Part shown: piece by piece, positions 1-13,800 of the stretch | Layout: the number at the start of each line of letters is the position of its first letter | Position numbering within the stretch: position 1 is the first letter of the stretch | Assembly (NCBI GenBank): GCA_037833965.1 | Contig: AP031358.1 | Coordinates: forward strand, 14,516,001 to 14,580,000 | DNA: 64,000 bases | Direction: 5' to 3' | From: Marchantia polymorpha subsp. ruderalis | Lineage: Eukaryota > Streptophyta > Marchantiopsida > Marchantiales > Marchantiaceae | Notes under the pieces: generated by a model | The model's database searches: none | Told to the model about the DNA's origin: nothing | What the model saw: only the letters and a program-made list of their open reading frames with translations | Position numbers and translations under genes: made by a program

Positions 1-3000
1 ACCATGAGAAATTTCCATCTGTATTATACACAAAACCTGCTAGTATGGAATAGATGACTTGCGAAAACAAAAGTCAACGGGAAAATTGGACCCGTGGACG
101 GCACTGCAACCCCACCGTCAATGATGTTCCAATACTATTTGGATATAGTTGGAGTAGAACATAAAATCACTGCAAGCCCACTGTCAATGATGTTCCAATA
201 CTATCTGGATATAGTTCGAGTAGAACATAAAATCACGGCAAGACCATATCCAGAGTAATTCAGACTCATGGTGTTAGTCATTTTTTTAGACACGGTTGCG
301 AACGAGTTGCCAGAATACTCTGGCCCGACAGTGGCGGACACTCCCCACTCTATAGAGCAAATCAGTAGGTTATAAGAACATGGCTTACTAGTGCGTGGAA
401 TGGGGTCCCATCCGGTAGAATGAAACCGGTTGGGTCTCATCAAAACGATTGAGTTTCGAAATAATTTACTCTTGTTTTTATCAAAGATTACCAAATTGTT
501 TTCGGCATTTGAAAAGAAGTGATGTTAGAGTAGCACCAGAAGTACCTTGTGAAAATGGAATATCCACGAGGCATGTAAAATTAAACTGGTTATAAGTTTT
601 GATAGCAGTTCTACAAATAACCATACCTAACGACTCCTTTAGTCAGAAATGAAGGGCTCCCTCATGGACCAATCTCCAAGCAAGATATTGAGGCAAACAA
701 GGTAGACCTCTCGTTCATCTTCCTATCATATACTTAGACCAAACGCAATACTTCAGTATAAAGTGAAATTATATCTACGGTAGCGAATCGAGTGTTGTAA
801 CTAGGGCGTTATCCAAAATTTCTTCAACTTTCCTGGAACCTTTTTTTTTTCGGTGTTACCATCAAGTTAAGAATACCATTCACATTCTATTTAATTATGT
901 TCGTCGCTGATTTGCTAAAGGGACACACGTTTAGATCAAGACTAGATAAATGCTACAAATTACGGTAGAGGGTTCCGCGTCATGTTCTTGTTCCTTCTGT
1001 CGGTTGCGTCGTTGCCCAACTTTATTGAAGATTGATATACGTTCCCCCATAAAATGAAAAGAAGAAACCTCGGTCCACGTTTTTGGATCTAACAATTTCC
1101 TCACGGATGTGTAGCATAGATACAATATTTTGGCATGCCGCTGAGTTGTGGAACTGAGGTACATAGATATAATACTGGCCGATCACCGACCCAAGGTGAG
1201 CTGATAACGGTAATGTGGCGAACTGTGATATCATCTTCTTGCTCAAATGGGCTGATAGTCAGACAACGACAAGCTTTCCTTGTACTGGGGGGAAATGTGT
1301 ACAATCTGGAAGGGACCGATGTATATAAACAGCTTGAGTCAATAGACGTACTTCATGGCGTGTTCAGACAAGTACAACTCGAGTAGGATAGATTGATTGT
1401 GGACTTTTCTCAGCTCAAGCTATATGGGCCCATATCCCAAGTTCAACTCCCGTGTTTGACAATATGTCATCGTTACATCATGCGGACTGGACATTAGTGA
1501 AATTTCAGCTTGGAGTATCAGGTTGCAATTGCAGCTCACGGTCTAGATTCCAACACTGAATTCACGTGACCTCTTCGACTTGCCAAACTGGAGATTACGG
1601 TATTAGTACATAATTCCCCATCACGAAAGAATTCAGCTTAAAGAAACTAAAAATGTCTGATGTCTCACGTTCGATGCCCCGTACTCACAGCTTCCAAGGT
1701 GCTAGAGTACCAATGCCTGTGCAGATTTTCTCAGTCCTGGACTGAAGCAGTCAGACAGGCGAGGCTGCTTGTAGCCTTTTGCTGATTTCCTAGACTCTAA
1801 TCAAAAGCATCTATGTGGATTTTCTTCCAGACTGTCAACTCTTTCTGTCCATTTTCCCGTTCGCCACTAACCCTGAACTATTACAGCGTTGCTAATATTG
1901 AAACCCTGTTACGGGTATTGCCCTCTAGGACGCTGAGAAGACGTAAGAATGTGTTGTGTGAGGAGTTTTTCGTTGAGATGTAAGGTCTACGTCACACAGA
2001 TGAGGAGATGTCATAAAACATATTGGTTACAAGGATGTGAAACCTTGAAACCAATTATGGACGAGTCTCAGACGATTTACAGATGTCTGAAAGTCCAGTG
2101 ACAGAGTACCGGACAAATGATTATTCGAGTGCGCAAGTACCGAGGAATTCTTCACTGACATGCGAAGTCATGCAGCGCACCTCGAGCACGAAGAATGAGT
2201 TCTCTAGTGCACACAAGTATTTCAAGAGCAGAGCGAGCCTGCTGGAGTTCGATATGAATATCATGTCAGAGTTGCTCGCTTTTCAGTTGCATATTTTACA
2301 GGTTGTAGGTCCACTTTCTTCTGCTTCTTTCTCCCTTATAGGTTCTTTCATTACCTCTCCGCCCTTGTTTTGAATTTCGTGGAGAATCATCAAATAGTTT
2401 TGAAGTATCTTTCTATAACACTGCAAGTCTGTAGGCAGTGCGTTGGCCCTAGCAATTGACGGGCTGTTGACTTTTGAACCTCCTGACGTGTGAGTCGTAA
2501 AGTCGTAGCAGTCACCTAGTCTAAACATCTGACCACTGTCATCCTGAACAGGTCCGGTTGGAGACCTCGGCAGGATACAGTTACATCATCCTGCACACCA
2601 AAAGTGCGGGTTAACTCTCTAAGCACGCTGCCGGCATTCTATATCTGTCAGACATGTTTCTTCAGATCAAGACTTCGTTTCAACTCAAAAGATCTCGGTT
2701 ATTCCGAGGGCACTTTTTCTTTCCGACACTATATTTGCCCAACACGAGGACAGAGGAGACACTGTCTTTCTCAGGTTCTTTGCTTTCCTGAGTGTCACAG
2801 CGCAAGCATGCAGACGCAATTTCACGCCAGGTTACTCTAGAATCTCATGCAACCTAGTCCTGCAGGAAGCAAAGCAAGATGATGACTTCTTATAAAAGAA
2901 AAGACATCTCAACCTCAGTCAAGCTCGAGGGAAATAGAATAAGCTAGATTGTTTAAAGTACTTGACGGTGTCCTTCCTCCCGAGAAAACCAAAGCTCTTA

Positions 3001-5308
3001 GCACGTAATTAGCAAAGCACCCGTAGCTCACCGAATGGCGTCGGCAACTCGTTTAGCCACAGACTGTACAACAAGTATAACAACACCTTCAGCAAGCGCT
3101 GGCCGGGCTCTTTTCATCGTGGTCCAAGTCAACGTCGCAGTCCACAGCGTCCCCTCTTTTGCACGTGATTAAAGCGTGGCCAATATTACAGATGTAATGA
3201 TGTGCATCTGCGTTCCAGTAATTCGAGTCCACTGCAACGCACAGCCGCCTCGCTCCGTTGAAATAATCCACGGCGGACGCATGACCTTGTAATTCGCGCA
3301 TCGATAGGCCGATTATTTTTTCCCGACGGCGTCGCGGGAGGACCGAATCCGTTCTCTCGAAGATCACGTCCTGCACGGCGCTCCGTCGCGGATCGTTGCC
3401 CCGTCACCGGGCAGTCGACCGGCTCACCGTCCGTTGCAGTAACCGGCGAAGCCCGGTTGGAAGCCGATGTTAGACCCGCTCCGGCTCCCGTTGGGATACC
3501 CGCCGGAGAGAACCGGGGCCCGGGGAGGGCAGCACATTACTGCACGTACCAGAACCTTACGAGCGCAGTTGTGGCGGAGTACGGGGACGATAACCGTAGG
3601 ATTCATATCTGACTGGCGACGGAGTGAATACTACTACCCCGGGAATCCGATCAACTGTCTTCCGGGTTCCGGGCTGAGAACTCTGACCACCAGATCGAGT
3701 CGCAGTGACCGGGAGATAATAATCTCGAGGGACCGATTGTCAGACACAGCGCTCAGGCTCGTGAGAGCAGCAATAAAAGAGATGCTCGTGGGTGCTCTGA
3801 ATCGTTCTGAGACTGACTTGGCGATTCTGTGCTTCGTTCGGCCTCGCATTTGCAGAGGGTGCAGAGCTGTAGGGGAGCTATTCTGCAATCAATTCGCCCA
3901 TCTACGTGGGCGGGCTATGATGGACGGAGGATTGATGGGCTAGAGAGAAGCCCATCGAGTGAGAAGTGAGAAGTGAGGAGCAGGAGCTCGGTGAATGTTC
4001 GAAGAAGCTGCCGTATTTGACGCATGCATGCCACTGCTTCTCGCTCTGTACAAGAAGTCATCGAGTGCGGAGCTTCCCAGCCGAGGGAGGAGGACCGGTA
4101 GTGGACTCTATCACTCTTCGGTTCAGCCGGATGTACTGACTGATTGTTGGTCAGCTGCTAGCCGAGGTGGTGTTGGTGTGGGTGCCGGTGGGCTTTGGGA
4201 TGTCCACTGGAGTGAAGGACTGCGAGTGAGAGCGAGCGAGTGGACTAGTGGGCGAAGTGCAGCGTGACGAGGAGTGGAACCATTCATTGATGCTCGACTT
4301 GAAGCCGAGCATCAGCTGGCCTGCTGTCCGAGTTCCGAAGCCGACCTGATGTCACTGTGCTCAACGAGTTGCGAAGCACGTCTGACACTGAGACGAGCCC
4401 GCAGGTAGGGAACTCGAGCAGCCGCTCGACTAGGCCTCCGCTCTTTAGCAGAGTGTGGTCTGGTGGGATACATATCCGCATCCTCTCGCTTGACACGTGA
4501 ACATGGCGTCAGTGTCCACAACTTGTTCCATCTAGGTGCTCGGAGTAGAAGCTTTCGAACTAGTAGGAATTATGACGAACCATGAAGAATTAGGTGCACT
4601 TTTACGAGCGGTAGTCGATGAATGAATACGGTCGTAGTTGCCAGCAGCCTATATGTCGCTTATCTCGTATTCGCCGCTGGTGAAGGCCTTGCATGTGGAT
4701 TTCAACTGCATTACAGCGTCTGGTAAATCTATACATTCTTCTTCTTTTCGAGTTTAGCCACAGTAGAAGATCAGACGCCGGGATTGTCAGTCACTCTTTG
4801 GGTAAATCATCTCGATCTGCACACATTGCCAGAACGGCATGCCTACGCGCTGTCTCCGGAATCGAGTTTCAGATTCTAATCTAATTCATCTTTTGCTGTC
4901 TTCTCCTGCAGGGTGCTCTGAGATCTCCACACTAACCGCATGGTGATGTAACGGGAGAGTGAATCTTCTGCTCAGGAAACATGTAAACGGGCTCATTTGT
5001 TAGCAGGACATTTTAAAGATTTGAACTTCAACCGAAAAGCTTCACCGTCGTTTCCGACAATGTAGGCAATTCCTGCCACATCGCTGCACGAGGAGACGAG
5101 TCCGAGCTCGGACCAGAAGCTGGAGGTCCGACACCTGACAAGCATGTAATACTCTCGAGCCTCCGAAATTCATCCGGTCTTTGCAGACGACGCTGCATCG
5201 TCCACTTCGCAGTGAAGCATTGCGGACGGGGAAGGATCCGAAGGAACTCCGGATCAGCAGGTTTTCGTCGTCTCCGAAGCAGACGCTGAGGTCTGACCGC
5301 AGCTCAGG
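1..5308. other. Gene-poor left flank and upstream region of the NIP gene
   Basis: I recognise no protein domain, tRNA or rRNA here on either strand. About 1-3080 is of middling base composition with only short open frames. From about 3080 to 5300 the DNA becomes GC-rich and open frames appear on both strands, as expected by chance in GC-rich DNA next to a plant promoter. The last part presumably carries the promoter and 5' leader of the aquaporin gene that starts at 5309. No convincing TATA box stands out just upstream of that start. Confidence 0.5.
111..242. repeat. Tandem duplication, two copies of 66 bp
   Basis: Two head-to-tail copies (111-176 and 177-242) differ at only a few positions. 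Each carries a 'gtcaatgatgttccaatac' core followed by 'tagaacataaaatcac'. There is no coding potential. It looks like a recent local duplication. Confidence 0.85.
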
Positions 5309-7353
5309 ATGGCTCATCACCAGCACGAGAACAACGTCCGGCCTCAGGATGGCACTGGCGGCGGATACGACGAAGAAGCTCAGAACGGACACCACGACGC
5401 CGCAGCGGCGAAGAAAAATTCGCTCGGGCAGTGTTTCGAAGCGTCGCCATTCGCATCGGAGCCAGTCCTCGAGTCCGAAAGGAAGCTGTCGTGGGTGCCG
5501 AAGCTGCCCCACACTGAAATCCTCCGAAAGGTAAAGAAAGCTGCCATTCCTCGCTCATCGTCCCGCCTCGTCCTTCTGGCCTGCCTGCCTCATTGGGCTC
5601 GTGCTCTGATCGCGGCCGCGGCCGACATTGGTCTTCTCCGCCGCTTTCCATGCCCCGAATGTCGTCTCGCGCATGCGCGTGCGTGACTCCAGCGCCATTT
5701 TCTCGGTGTGCAGTATTTTTAGATTGCTCCGTCTGTCTTGCATCTCTCTCCCTCTCTCTTACAAGAAGATCCAAAATTGGCCAACTGCTCGGCCTGTTCA
5801 GACGATCCCTTCTCACTTCTTGGTCGGCAGCGCCATGAAGCGAAAGGTCCGTCCGGGGGGGAGTCGAGAGATGGCGAATTGGCACGAGGAGGTGGCCCTT
5901 TTGCTGGGCTGAAGTCAGTTTCCAGACTGCCCTCCTTTTTCCCATCTGACTGCGTGGAGTGGCGTGGCCTGTGCAATGTGCTGGATGGCAGATCGTCGCA
6001 GAGATGATCAGCACCTACATCGTAGTCTTCTCAGGGTGCGCTGCGGCGATGGTCGACGCTACGAGCAATGGACAAGTGACTCATCTCGGGGTGTCCGCAG
6101 CGTTTGGCCTCGTGGTGATGATCATGATCTACGCAGTGGGCCACATTTCTGGCGCCCACATGAACCCGGCTGTCACTCTGGCCTTCGCTACCGTGCGGCA
6201 TTTTCCTTGGGGCCAGGTGCGTTCCTCTTCCTTTAGCTCGCCCTCACTGTTCCCAGTGGCGCCGCGAGGAAGGCAGGTGTCAACACTCGGTTGGATTTGA
6301 GAGCCTGCTCATTTGCCGAGTCTTGAATTTCTCACGTATGGATTCGGTTGGTTCTTTGGTTTGAAGAGAGGTATTAGAGGCTGCTATTTGTGACTTCACG
6401 TCAAATTAGGCGACATTTCGATGATCTGGTCATTTTGCCGTGCTGGTGCAATTTGTCGTTCGAAACATGCTGAGGTTGGAGTCATGAATGGGGATGATGC
6501 AGGTGCCGCTCTACATAGGCGCCCAATGCGCAGCTGCAATTTGCGCCTCGTTCTCTCTCAGGCTCATTTTTGACAACGTCGCAGGGCTCGGGGCAACCAT
6601 TCCTGCCGGAAGTGCTGCGCAGTCGTTCGCACTCGAGATTATCATCACATTCATTCTCATGTTTGTGGTAGCAGCGGTTGCAACCGACTCACGTGCTGTG
6701 AGTGAAACATACCAGCTCCAGCTTTGCTTTTGAATGCTCGCAGAGTAGATTTATTTGTGAGGCACAAGTCTCGTGAGTACGGTCTGGAGATGCGCCAGAG
6801 GGTCAGTCAGCTCGCACAACACGTCCAGTAGAGAATGCATGCCCATTTGCAATGCTCACGGATCGCACTCACGGGCCTCCTGACCGACCGACCGACCTCC
6901 TGTTGAAATGCCAGCGAGAGCTCTGGAACTGATGGGTGTCACGTTTCGATTTGTCAGGTCGGAGAGTTGGCTGGAATCGCCGTTGGCTCAGCGGTTGCAT
7001 TGAATGCCATTCTCGCAGGGTAATTTCCCGTCCCCCGTAAAAACCTCTATCGAAATTCGTTGCCAACTAGGAGTTTGTTGTTGCTATGGGCTGACAGAAG
7101 TTTCGCCCCACGCACGAGATGATAACAGAGTTGCGCGCACGAATGCAGGCCGATATCAGGGGCATCGATGAACCCGGCGAGGAGCCTCGGGCCCGCAATC
7201 GCCGGCAACAATTACACACATATCTGGGTCTACATCGTCGGCCCCGTCTTGGGAGCGATCTTCGGTGCCTGGGGCTACGCCCTCATCAGAGGCTCAGAAC
7301 CCACGCCAGCGGAGCTCGAGCACCTGAAGAAGAGCAAGAGCTTGAAACGCTGA
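5309..7353 (+). CDS. NIP: NIP-type aquaporin (nodulin-26-like intrinsic protein), 5 exons
   Basis: Major intrinsic protein that would form a membrane channel for water and small uncharged solutes such as glycerol, boric or silicic acid. Exons by GT..AG signals are 5309-5530, 5992-6216, 6503-6697, 6958-7019 and 7149-7353; they splice in frame to 302 residues, a normal NIP length. The start gives a hydrophilic N-terminus of about 70 residues before the first membrane helix. Both NPA boxes are intact: SGAHMNPAV (Asn132) and SGASMNPAR (Asn243). The NIP-type 'GHISGAH' and '[17 protein letters not shown]' blocks are present. By alignment to remembered NIPs the ar/R filter reads Phe112, Ile197, Ala240, Arg246. 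The tail 'KKSKSLKR' is a typical NIP phosphorylation region. A pyrimidine-rich tract lies in intron 1. Family is certain; subgroup and substrate are inferred. Confidence 0.95.
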
Positions 7354-8400
7354 TCGATCTTATCTACCGCCGACGTCTTCGCCGACCTCGTGTCTGGCTC
7401 GGAGCAGATCGCTCGTCAAATCTCGAGGATTCGCATCCGAAGCTGGATAGCAAGCGCAACGCGCCGTGCTCCCCATTGTATAGTATTGTAGTCCGGCCAG
7501 GCCGTATAATACGTAGGAGAAGCGCTTTAACCTACGGTACTAGTAATTTGTGATTCCAGATATACGTAGCTAGCGAGGCTTTCAGACAGACCAGCGCATC
7601 CGTCGTACCAGGGAGGGACAGATGGAGCGCAGCCGTAGAAGCTCTGTTCCTTCCAAGGCCTGCCGGCTGGTCCCTATGGCGGACTCCTCCCGTTAGTTGT
7701 ATACAGTAGAGGGTACCCTGTAGTACGTGCACAGGTACGGTGGCCGCTGTTTTTCTTCTGGCGACCATCCCCTTCACTTCTCTTGAATTCGTGATCCATC
7801 CATCTCCATCGATTAATGGCAAGAGATGTCTTCCTCCACCTCCACCTTCACTTGCACTATGGCGGTCGGGCGTTTCAACTTTCTCCCCTGACGGGTGGTA
7901 CTATATTGATCGATCTATGCACCGGATTGCCGTTCGTGCGACTTTCGTGTCCGTGCCTGTGCATTTGCCGAGTCTGTTCGTATTCCCCTGCGCTTCTGTG
8001 GCCATTCCGGCCTTCTCAACAACTCTGTTAACTCCTTCCGGCGTCAGTTTCCACATCGTGCTCGCTCGTGACCAACAGGGTGCTCTCGGAGTTCTCGTTC
8101 TCGGGTACGGCCCGTGTGGGAATCAATGCCACAACACACAACGTCCTGTGAGTGAGTGCACACCGTATGCCTTTTCCCCCCGATTGACCCACATCGCGTT
8201 TGCGTAGTTTCTCAGCGGTCGCTTCCCACACATTTTCGGCTCTCACACGTCTCCCTGAGAAGATACAGTCGCATTTCTTCTCTCAATATTGTTCCTGCCA
8301 AACTGGAATGAATGCACGCTTATGTGATCTTATGCAACCCAACAACGAGAATAGAGTACACTCTCTTCCCATCTGGAAACTGCTGACCATGGAAGGGACT
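7354..8400. other. 3' flank of the NIP gene, no gene seen
   Basis: This stretch has open frames of up to 155 codons on both strands, but none shows a known motif, and the composition is pyrimidine-rich rather than codon-like. It probably contains the NIP 3' UTR. No clear AATAAA lies close to the stop codon at 7351-7353. Confidence 0.4.
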
Positions 8401-9271
8401 GACTTGAATTAGAAAACTATTGAAATTGTGACTCTATTTTCAAGTGCACCAATAGAAAAACTGACAATTCCAGCAAAAATATGAGAAAGATGAATTGACG
8501 ATGATGATCACATCATATTTTCTTTGTACGCTAATTACTTGACGTAAGCTCTTATTAGTAAGATGAACATTTGATCAATGACTGCCGCCTGAAGAGAACA
8601 TTCAACAAATAGTCTGCATCTCATTTGCGTTTATATACTTCTCAATAAGATATAAGTACGATTATCTAACTCTAGTTTATTCCCATAGTGAACAGTTTAG
8701 TGTGCGTCAACTACTTGATGTAAATAATGATCACTAGTGTGTCTGAAAAGTCAGGTCATGTAATACTCTCTTCGAACACTAAGGGGAGCAGTGATTTTCA
8801 AATTACTGTAATCATACGAACAGTGATCTTGCTCTTCGTTGTTTACTTTCTTAAAAATATCATCAGTAATCACCTGTATTTACCAGCTGGAGTCCTTTGC
8901 TGATTTAAATATTAAAATACGTCATGTGTTCATATATTAGTACTGTACCTCATGATATTCAGACACCAATATTATAGAGAGAGGTAAGTCATAGTTTGAT
9001 ATAAGAAATTTCGTGTAGAACTTTCAGAGTTTAGCTCATATGTCGCAATAGCTGCAACAAGGAGTTGTATATACACGTCATATTTCTGCACAATTCATTC
9101 AAGAGCTAGAGAAAATGATACTTGAATTGAACTGTATAATGTGCCAACTAAGTCATTAGTTACATCATACACTTCTTGTCTTTGGGATAATCATCATGTA
9201 CCAACCTTTTTGAAGTGGTATTAGTTTGTATGTTATATAGAGGATCTGTATGGTGGATTTCCCTCAAAAAT

Positions 9272-9310
<39 letters not shown>

Positions 9311-9440
9311 ATCAACTATGAAAAGAAGAATCAAATCTTAATTAGTCATTTTCGATTATTTGTCAAGACTTTCTTCGACAATTAGGGAACGATAATGAGA
9401 GCACACGTCATTTGTCTAGACAAAATTTTTTCTCTTCATA
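8401..9440. other. AT-rich intergenic DNA
   Basis: AT-rich with frequent stops in all frames. I see no coding or RNA gene. The only marked structure is the TA microsatellite at 9276-9307. Confidence 0.6.
9276..9307. repeat. (TA)n microsatellite, 32 bp
   Basis: An uninterrupted alternating A/T run of 32 bases within AT-rich intergenic DNA. Confidence 0.95.
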
Positions 9441-10644
9441 TCGTTTAGAGCCTAGAGCATGCGGAACCCCACTCCTAACCACTCCTCACATATGATGCTT
9501 AAAACACTTCGAATTCACAAGTTGCTGGGTGGATGATCTCGGATGGCTGCTGGAGCAATTGTACACTGAAAGGTGAAAACTCAGCGCGTTTATGGAAGTA
9601 GGTTTCACCTTTTACACGCTCTCCATCCTTAATTGGACCCGAGTCACATCAAACATCAGGGCTGCCCTGGATATGCCCGGGCCGGATAATCTACCACAAG
9701 ATATGACCTCTACCAGTAAAGTATGCTACCCATCGGATTAGATTTTCTTGGTATGAGATACCATCATTCATTCTTACTGTTAGTCCAGACTGTCTTCAAC
9801 TCTGACACTGAGACCACTTGAGAGGATCCCAAATCCACTCCACAGGCGAACAATAGTCGTGCAGGAGTCTGAGGATCGATGAAAGACATCCCGGTTCCAA
9901 TCGCATAGGAAGACTCGTGTCGAGCTAGAGCTCCACTTACCAATATACGGTGTCTGGGAAGGAATTCTGGGTACAAAGGGTTATGTTGTACATTGCCAGG
10001 ACATGCACAGAAGTGAGAATAAAAGAGAAAAACCCCGAAGCGGTGCCGGTTCCGAAAGCTCCAAAACGCCGGAAGCTCACGAGCCTTGAAGTAGCCATGC
10101 TCCTCAAAGTGTACGCCACCTACTCGAGCAAGCACTCGCCTCAACTCCAGCAGAAGCCGGGACAAAATGTCCAGCTTCGGCTGGCAAGCAGTACAGCATT
10201 AGTGTGCCGGCAGTAACACCACCAGCTGGGCGATCACGCACAGAGCGAAACCTGGAGAGGATCCGGGGCTTTGAAGTGGATGCGTGCAGGTGTCACAGTG
10301 GCTGCATGAGAGGAAATTATTTCCAAGCCACTGATCCCGACTCCCAACACCGACCCTGGTCTTCGGTGTGGACTCCCGCAGACCATTCGTGCTTTTCTAC
10401 ACGTAGTGACAGGACGGAAGAAGGATGGTCGAGGCATAGGAATAGAAAGTTCAAGCCCCAAGGTTCTTCAGCTAGGTGCTACTCTGCTGACACGGTTGAC
10501 CCCCACGCTACAATGCACTCCCACTTCCTTGTGAGCAAAGAGCGTGGGAGCACAAATGATGTGCATGTCTCTAGGCCTACGGACTTGATATGAATCCAGG
10601 AGACAAGAAGTTGACCTACTGAGTGGGGTTTTAATGTTTTCTAG
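9441..10644. other. Balanced-GC island inside AT-rich DNA, probable gene relic
   Basis: Composition changes sharply to roughly even base content, and open frames appear on both strands (for example 9950-10216 + and 10204-10593 +, with 9764-10165 on -). None contains a motif I recognise. Together with the exon-like stretch that follows at 10645-10803, this may be the remains of a broken gene. Confidence 0.3.
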
Positions 10645-10803
10645 TACCGGGACGATACATGTCCATTGCTTTAGAAGGACCACCGCTCGATCCACGTCTT
10701 GTCTTCATTGCGCCCGAGTCGTATGAGGTCAAACCCTACGTGGATACGGTGCTATCTCGATGGACTGAGATCACTGGATCCTTTACTCTCTCTTTGACAT
10801 AGA
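10645..10803 (+). pseudogene. Candidate terminal exon of an unidentified gene
   Basis: After a pyrimidine-rich tract ending in 'tttctag' (acceptor at 10643-10644) a frame stays open for about 50 codons to a TAG stop near 10803. The peptide looks protein-like, with segments such as 'LEGPPLDPRLVFIAPESYE' and 'VDTVLSRWTEITGSF'. The frame is closed by a stop just upstream of the acceptor, as an internal or last exon would be. I do not recognise the family, and no matching upstream exon could be joined with confidence. It could equally be a chance frame. Confidence 0.25.
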
Positions 10804-10809
10804 TTTTTT

Positions 10810-13800
10810 ACTCTCTGCTGAATGGTTCCAAACACATTCGAACGTTACCAAATATTTTACATATTCAAGAATAACCTTCTTTATGGACACCGTAAGACTA
10901 GGATTTCTACCATATTCTAGTTAAAAGTTACGGTGTTCGGATACGTCACTTTAGGATAACCATGCTGGATTCTTTATTCGTAAAGTTATATATATATAGT
11001 AATTATTGTTAAGTTAAATGTTCAAAGGTTTCAACATCATTGGTCTTAGAAAAATTTAATTTTTTATTTCATGCACTCCATGAAAATGTAACATGGATTT
11101 TTTCTAGAACTCTGAACAGGTTGTCACATGATTATTTTCACAGTTATGTCAGATCGATCTTCATGCGTATATGAGTAAGTATATATATATCTATATCTAT
11201 ATCTCTGGTTATAGATCAATTACTTTTGAATTAAACAAAATTTAGAATTTACAAAATACAACGGACAAGATAACATGCAGCATGAAGAATACAAATTCTG
11301 CGATTGAAAAGTTGTTCAATTTTTTGTTAAGAACCTTAAGAGACTTGTACTTAATCAGACGAGCGGTTTGTTTTTCACTCTAAGTGAAGCGAGGTTTTGG
11401 ACTTAGTCTTTGGTTTGTGTTATTGTGTTACAGTTTTGACTTTGATTGATCATTTTTTTTATTGGTATGTATGTGATTTATGCAGGTTAAACTGATACAA
11501 TATTGTATAAATACAATATCAAAGTAGTCAAAGAGAAAAATATGCAGATGAGATGAAATGCAATTGAAAAAGGAACTTCGAATTAGCAAAATTGAAATTG
11601 GGATATGGAGATCAAAATTTTAAAGTTAAAATATGAAATAAATTACTGAAAAATGATGTCTCCTTCCGAGATCAAATGTTTCATAGTTTTATATATTATA
11701 GTAAAAATCATTGATGTTTTGGCAAAATGTATTCAAAATCTTGCTTTCAACTTTTTGATCACATCTGGATCAAACTTAAGACTCAAAAGTAGTCTGGAAT
11801 TATATCTCAATAAGCTTAATCTAGTCATGATTTTTTTCATCTTCAATGAAAATCAAAATTCTTTGCATCAACAATTTGGATTTTAACATCATTATACAAA
11901 ATGTAACTGAATTAGATTTTATTTTTATCATAATTAATTATATATTTTGTTTTATTTTTTTGTAATAGGTCAATATTTTCAATCTAAAACTAATAGATAA
12001 TGATTTGTTTCAAACTAAATGTTGTTCATTCATCTCTAGTGAATTAAACATTCATTCCATGAAGTTTTGGCCACATACAAAGATAATCCATTGTCACCTG
12101 TTACTGCTTTTCATTTACTTTGAACCAAGTACAATATAAAAACAAGCCGCAACTAGTTTATTTTAACACTTGGATGTCGAATAAGGTTATTACTATATAC
12201 TATTATTTTGTTTATTTTTTCATATGATTGTATGTTTAATTTATCGCTCATGCAATTAAATATGCTAAAAGATCGTGACAACCTCATTTCTAGCTTCAAC
12301 AGTAACTTTTTTTGACATAGCATTCATAAAAAATCCTTCATCTATCAAAACATGCAAAATATTATGTATTCAAATATATATTTTAATCTTCAAATCATAA
12401 AAACATGTCTTCAGAGCATAAACATAGATCAATTTCAACATTTTTTATGTGAGCTTTTTTCTTAATACTTATAAATTTGTGAATTTCCAATGATTTCAAA
12501 TTTCAAGACATTCAGTTGATTAATGATTAAAATGTGGTATTTATATCACATGCTTCATCATGTTGTATACAACTTATAAAACTAAGACCGATAATTCTTT
12601 TTTCTAAATTACTTTCTTGCAGTTTTAATTGGCTCCTACTTCTTAAAAAGATGTGGAAATTAATATGTTTTTTATTGTAAACATCGTTTGCTACTTTTCA
12701 TGAAAAAAATTGTTTATCTCAAACATTCTAGAATTTTTTCAATAATTAATATATATTTATATACTTATAATTTTCATATATAACATAATTGTAGAAATTG
12801 AATTTTATCAAGTTGTTGAATGTCTAAACAACGTTGTTAATACTGAAAAACTTCAAGATTAAAGCATGAAATTGCAAAAATAGTCAACAATTTTTTTCAA
12901 CTTTTTTTTAATCTTAAATTTCAGACCTTCAACAAAATTTATTTTTAGCATTGTAATATCTTACATCATATTAAAATTCCTTTTTTTTATTGCACAATGT
13001 GAAATAGTGATTATCAAATTTTCTTTTCATATTATCATATTTTTCATGTATGATTGAATTTATTTTTTTCAATAATCAATTTTATTTTAAGTTTTTTACT
13101 GTTATCATTAATCAAAGTCATTGCAATTTTTTTTAAATGCTAAAATTTATTATCTATTATTATATATATATATTATAAGAAATTATTTCAAAAAATTAAT
13201 CATAAATGTAATTCACTCATTTTCATATATGGGGATTATTTTTTAATGATTTCCTGAATGGTCTGTATATGTTTTCATTTAATTTTTAAAATTTTTTTGT
13301 TTTTTATAATAATAAATAATTTTTAAATTTTTAAAAGTTAGACACGATACATAATATTATTTAAATAATCTTATGAATTTTGATAATTTATTTTTGAAAC
13401 TTTTTTTTATCACCAGATTTGAAATCATCACATAAGGAGATCAAAATGTATGATAAATTTTACACCATTTATCGAAGATAAGGTTCATAAATTTTCATAT
13501 TAAATCACTTATAGATATTTTATGAAATTAAGAACTTCAATGAAAAAATCGAAACAAATTTTTACTTATTAAATATAATACTTTTTTACCATGATTTTAA
13601 GCGGAATTTTTCTTTTATTATTTTCAATGGATTACTTGAAAATTATCAATAATTTGGATAATCCTATTCTTGTATTTATTATTTTTTCCTTAGACATGAA
13701 GTGTGTAATACTTTGAAAAAACAACATACTCATTAGATGTCATATATGTCAAATTGTGCAAAATTTTGTGTAATGTATAACCAGATTTCATCTTACAGTG

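Noticed and set aside
1660-1690. tRNA B-box-like word 'gttcgatgcc'
   Set aside because: No matching A box or cloverleaf arms upstream.
3467-3943. 158-codon plus-strand open frame
   Set aside because: Arg/Leu/Gly-rich with no motif, in GC-rich DNA where frames are open on both strands; no splice or start context to support it.
5304-6014. 236-codon open frame on the minus strand opposite NIP exons 1-2
   Set aside because: No domain, overlaps well-supported NIP exons, and is explained by GC-rich sequence with few stops on the opposite strand.
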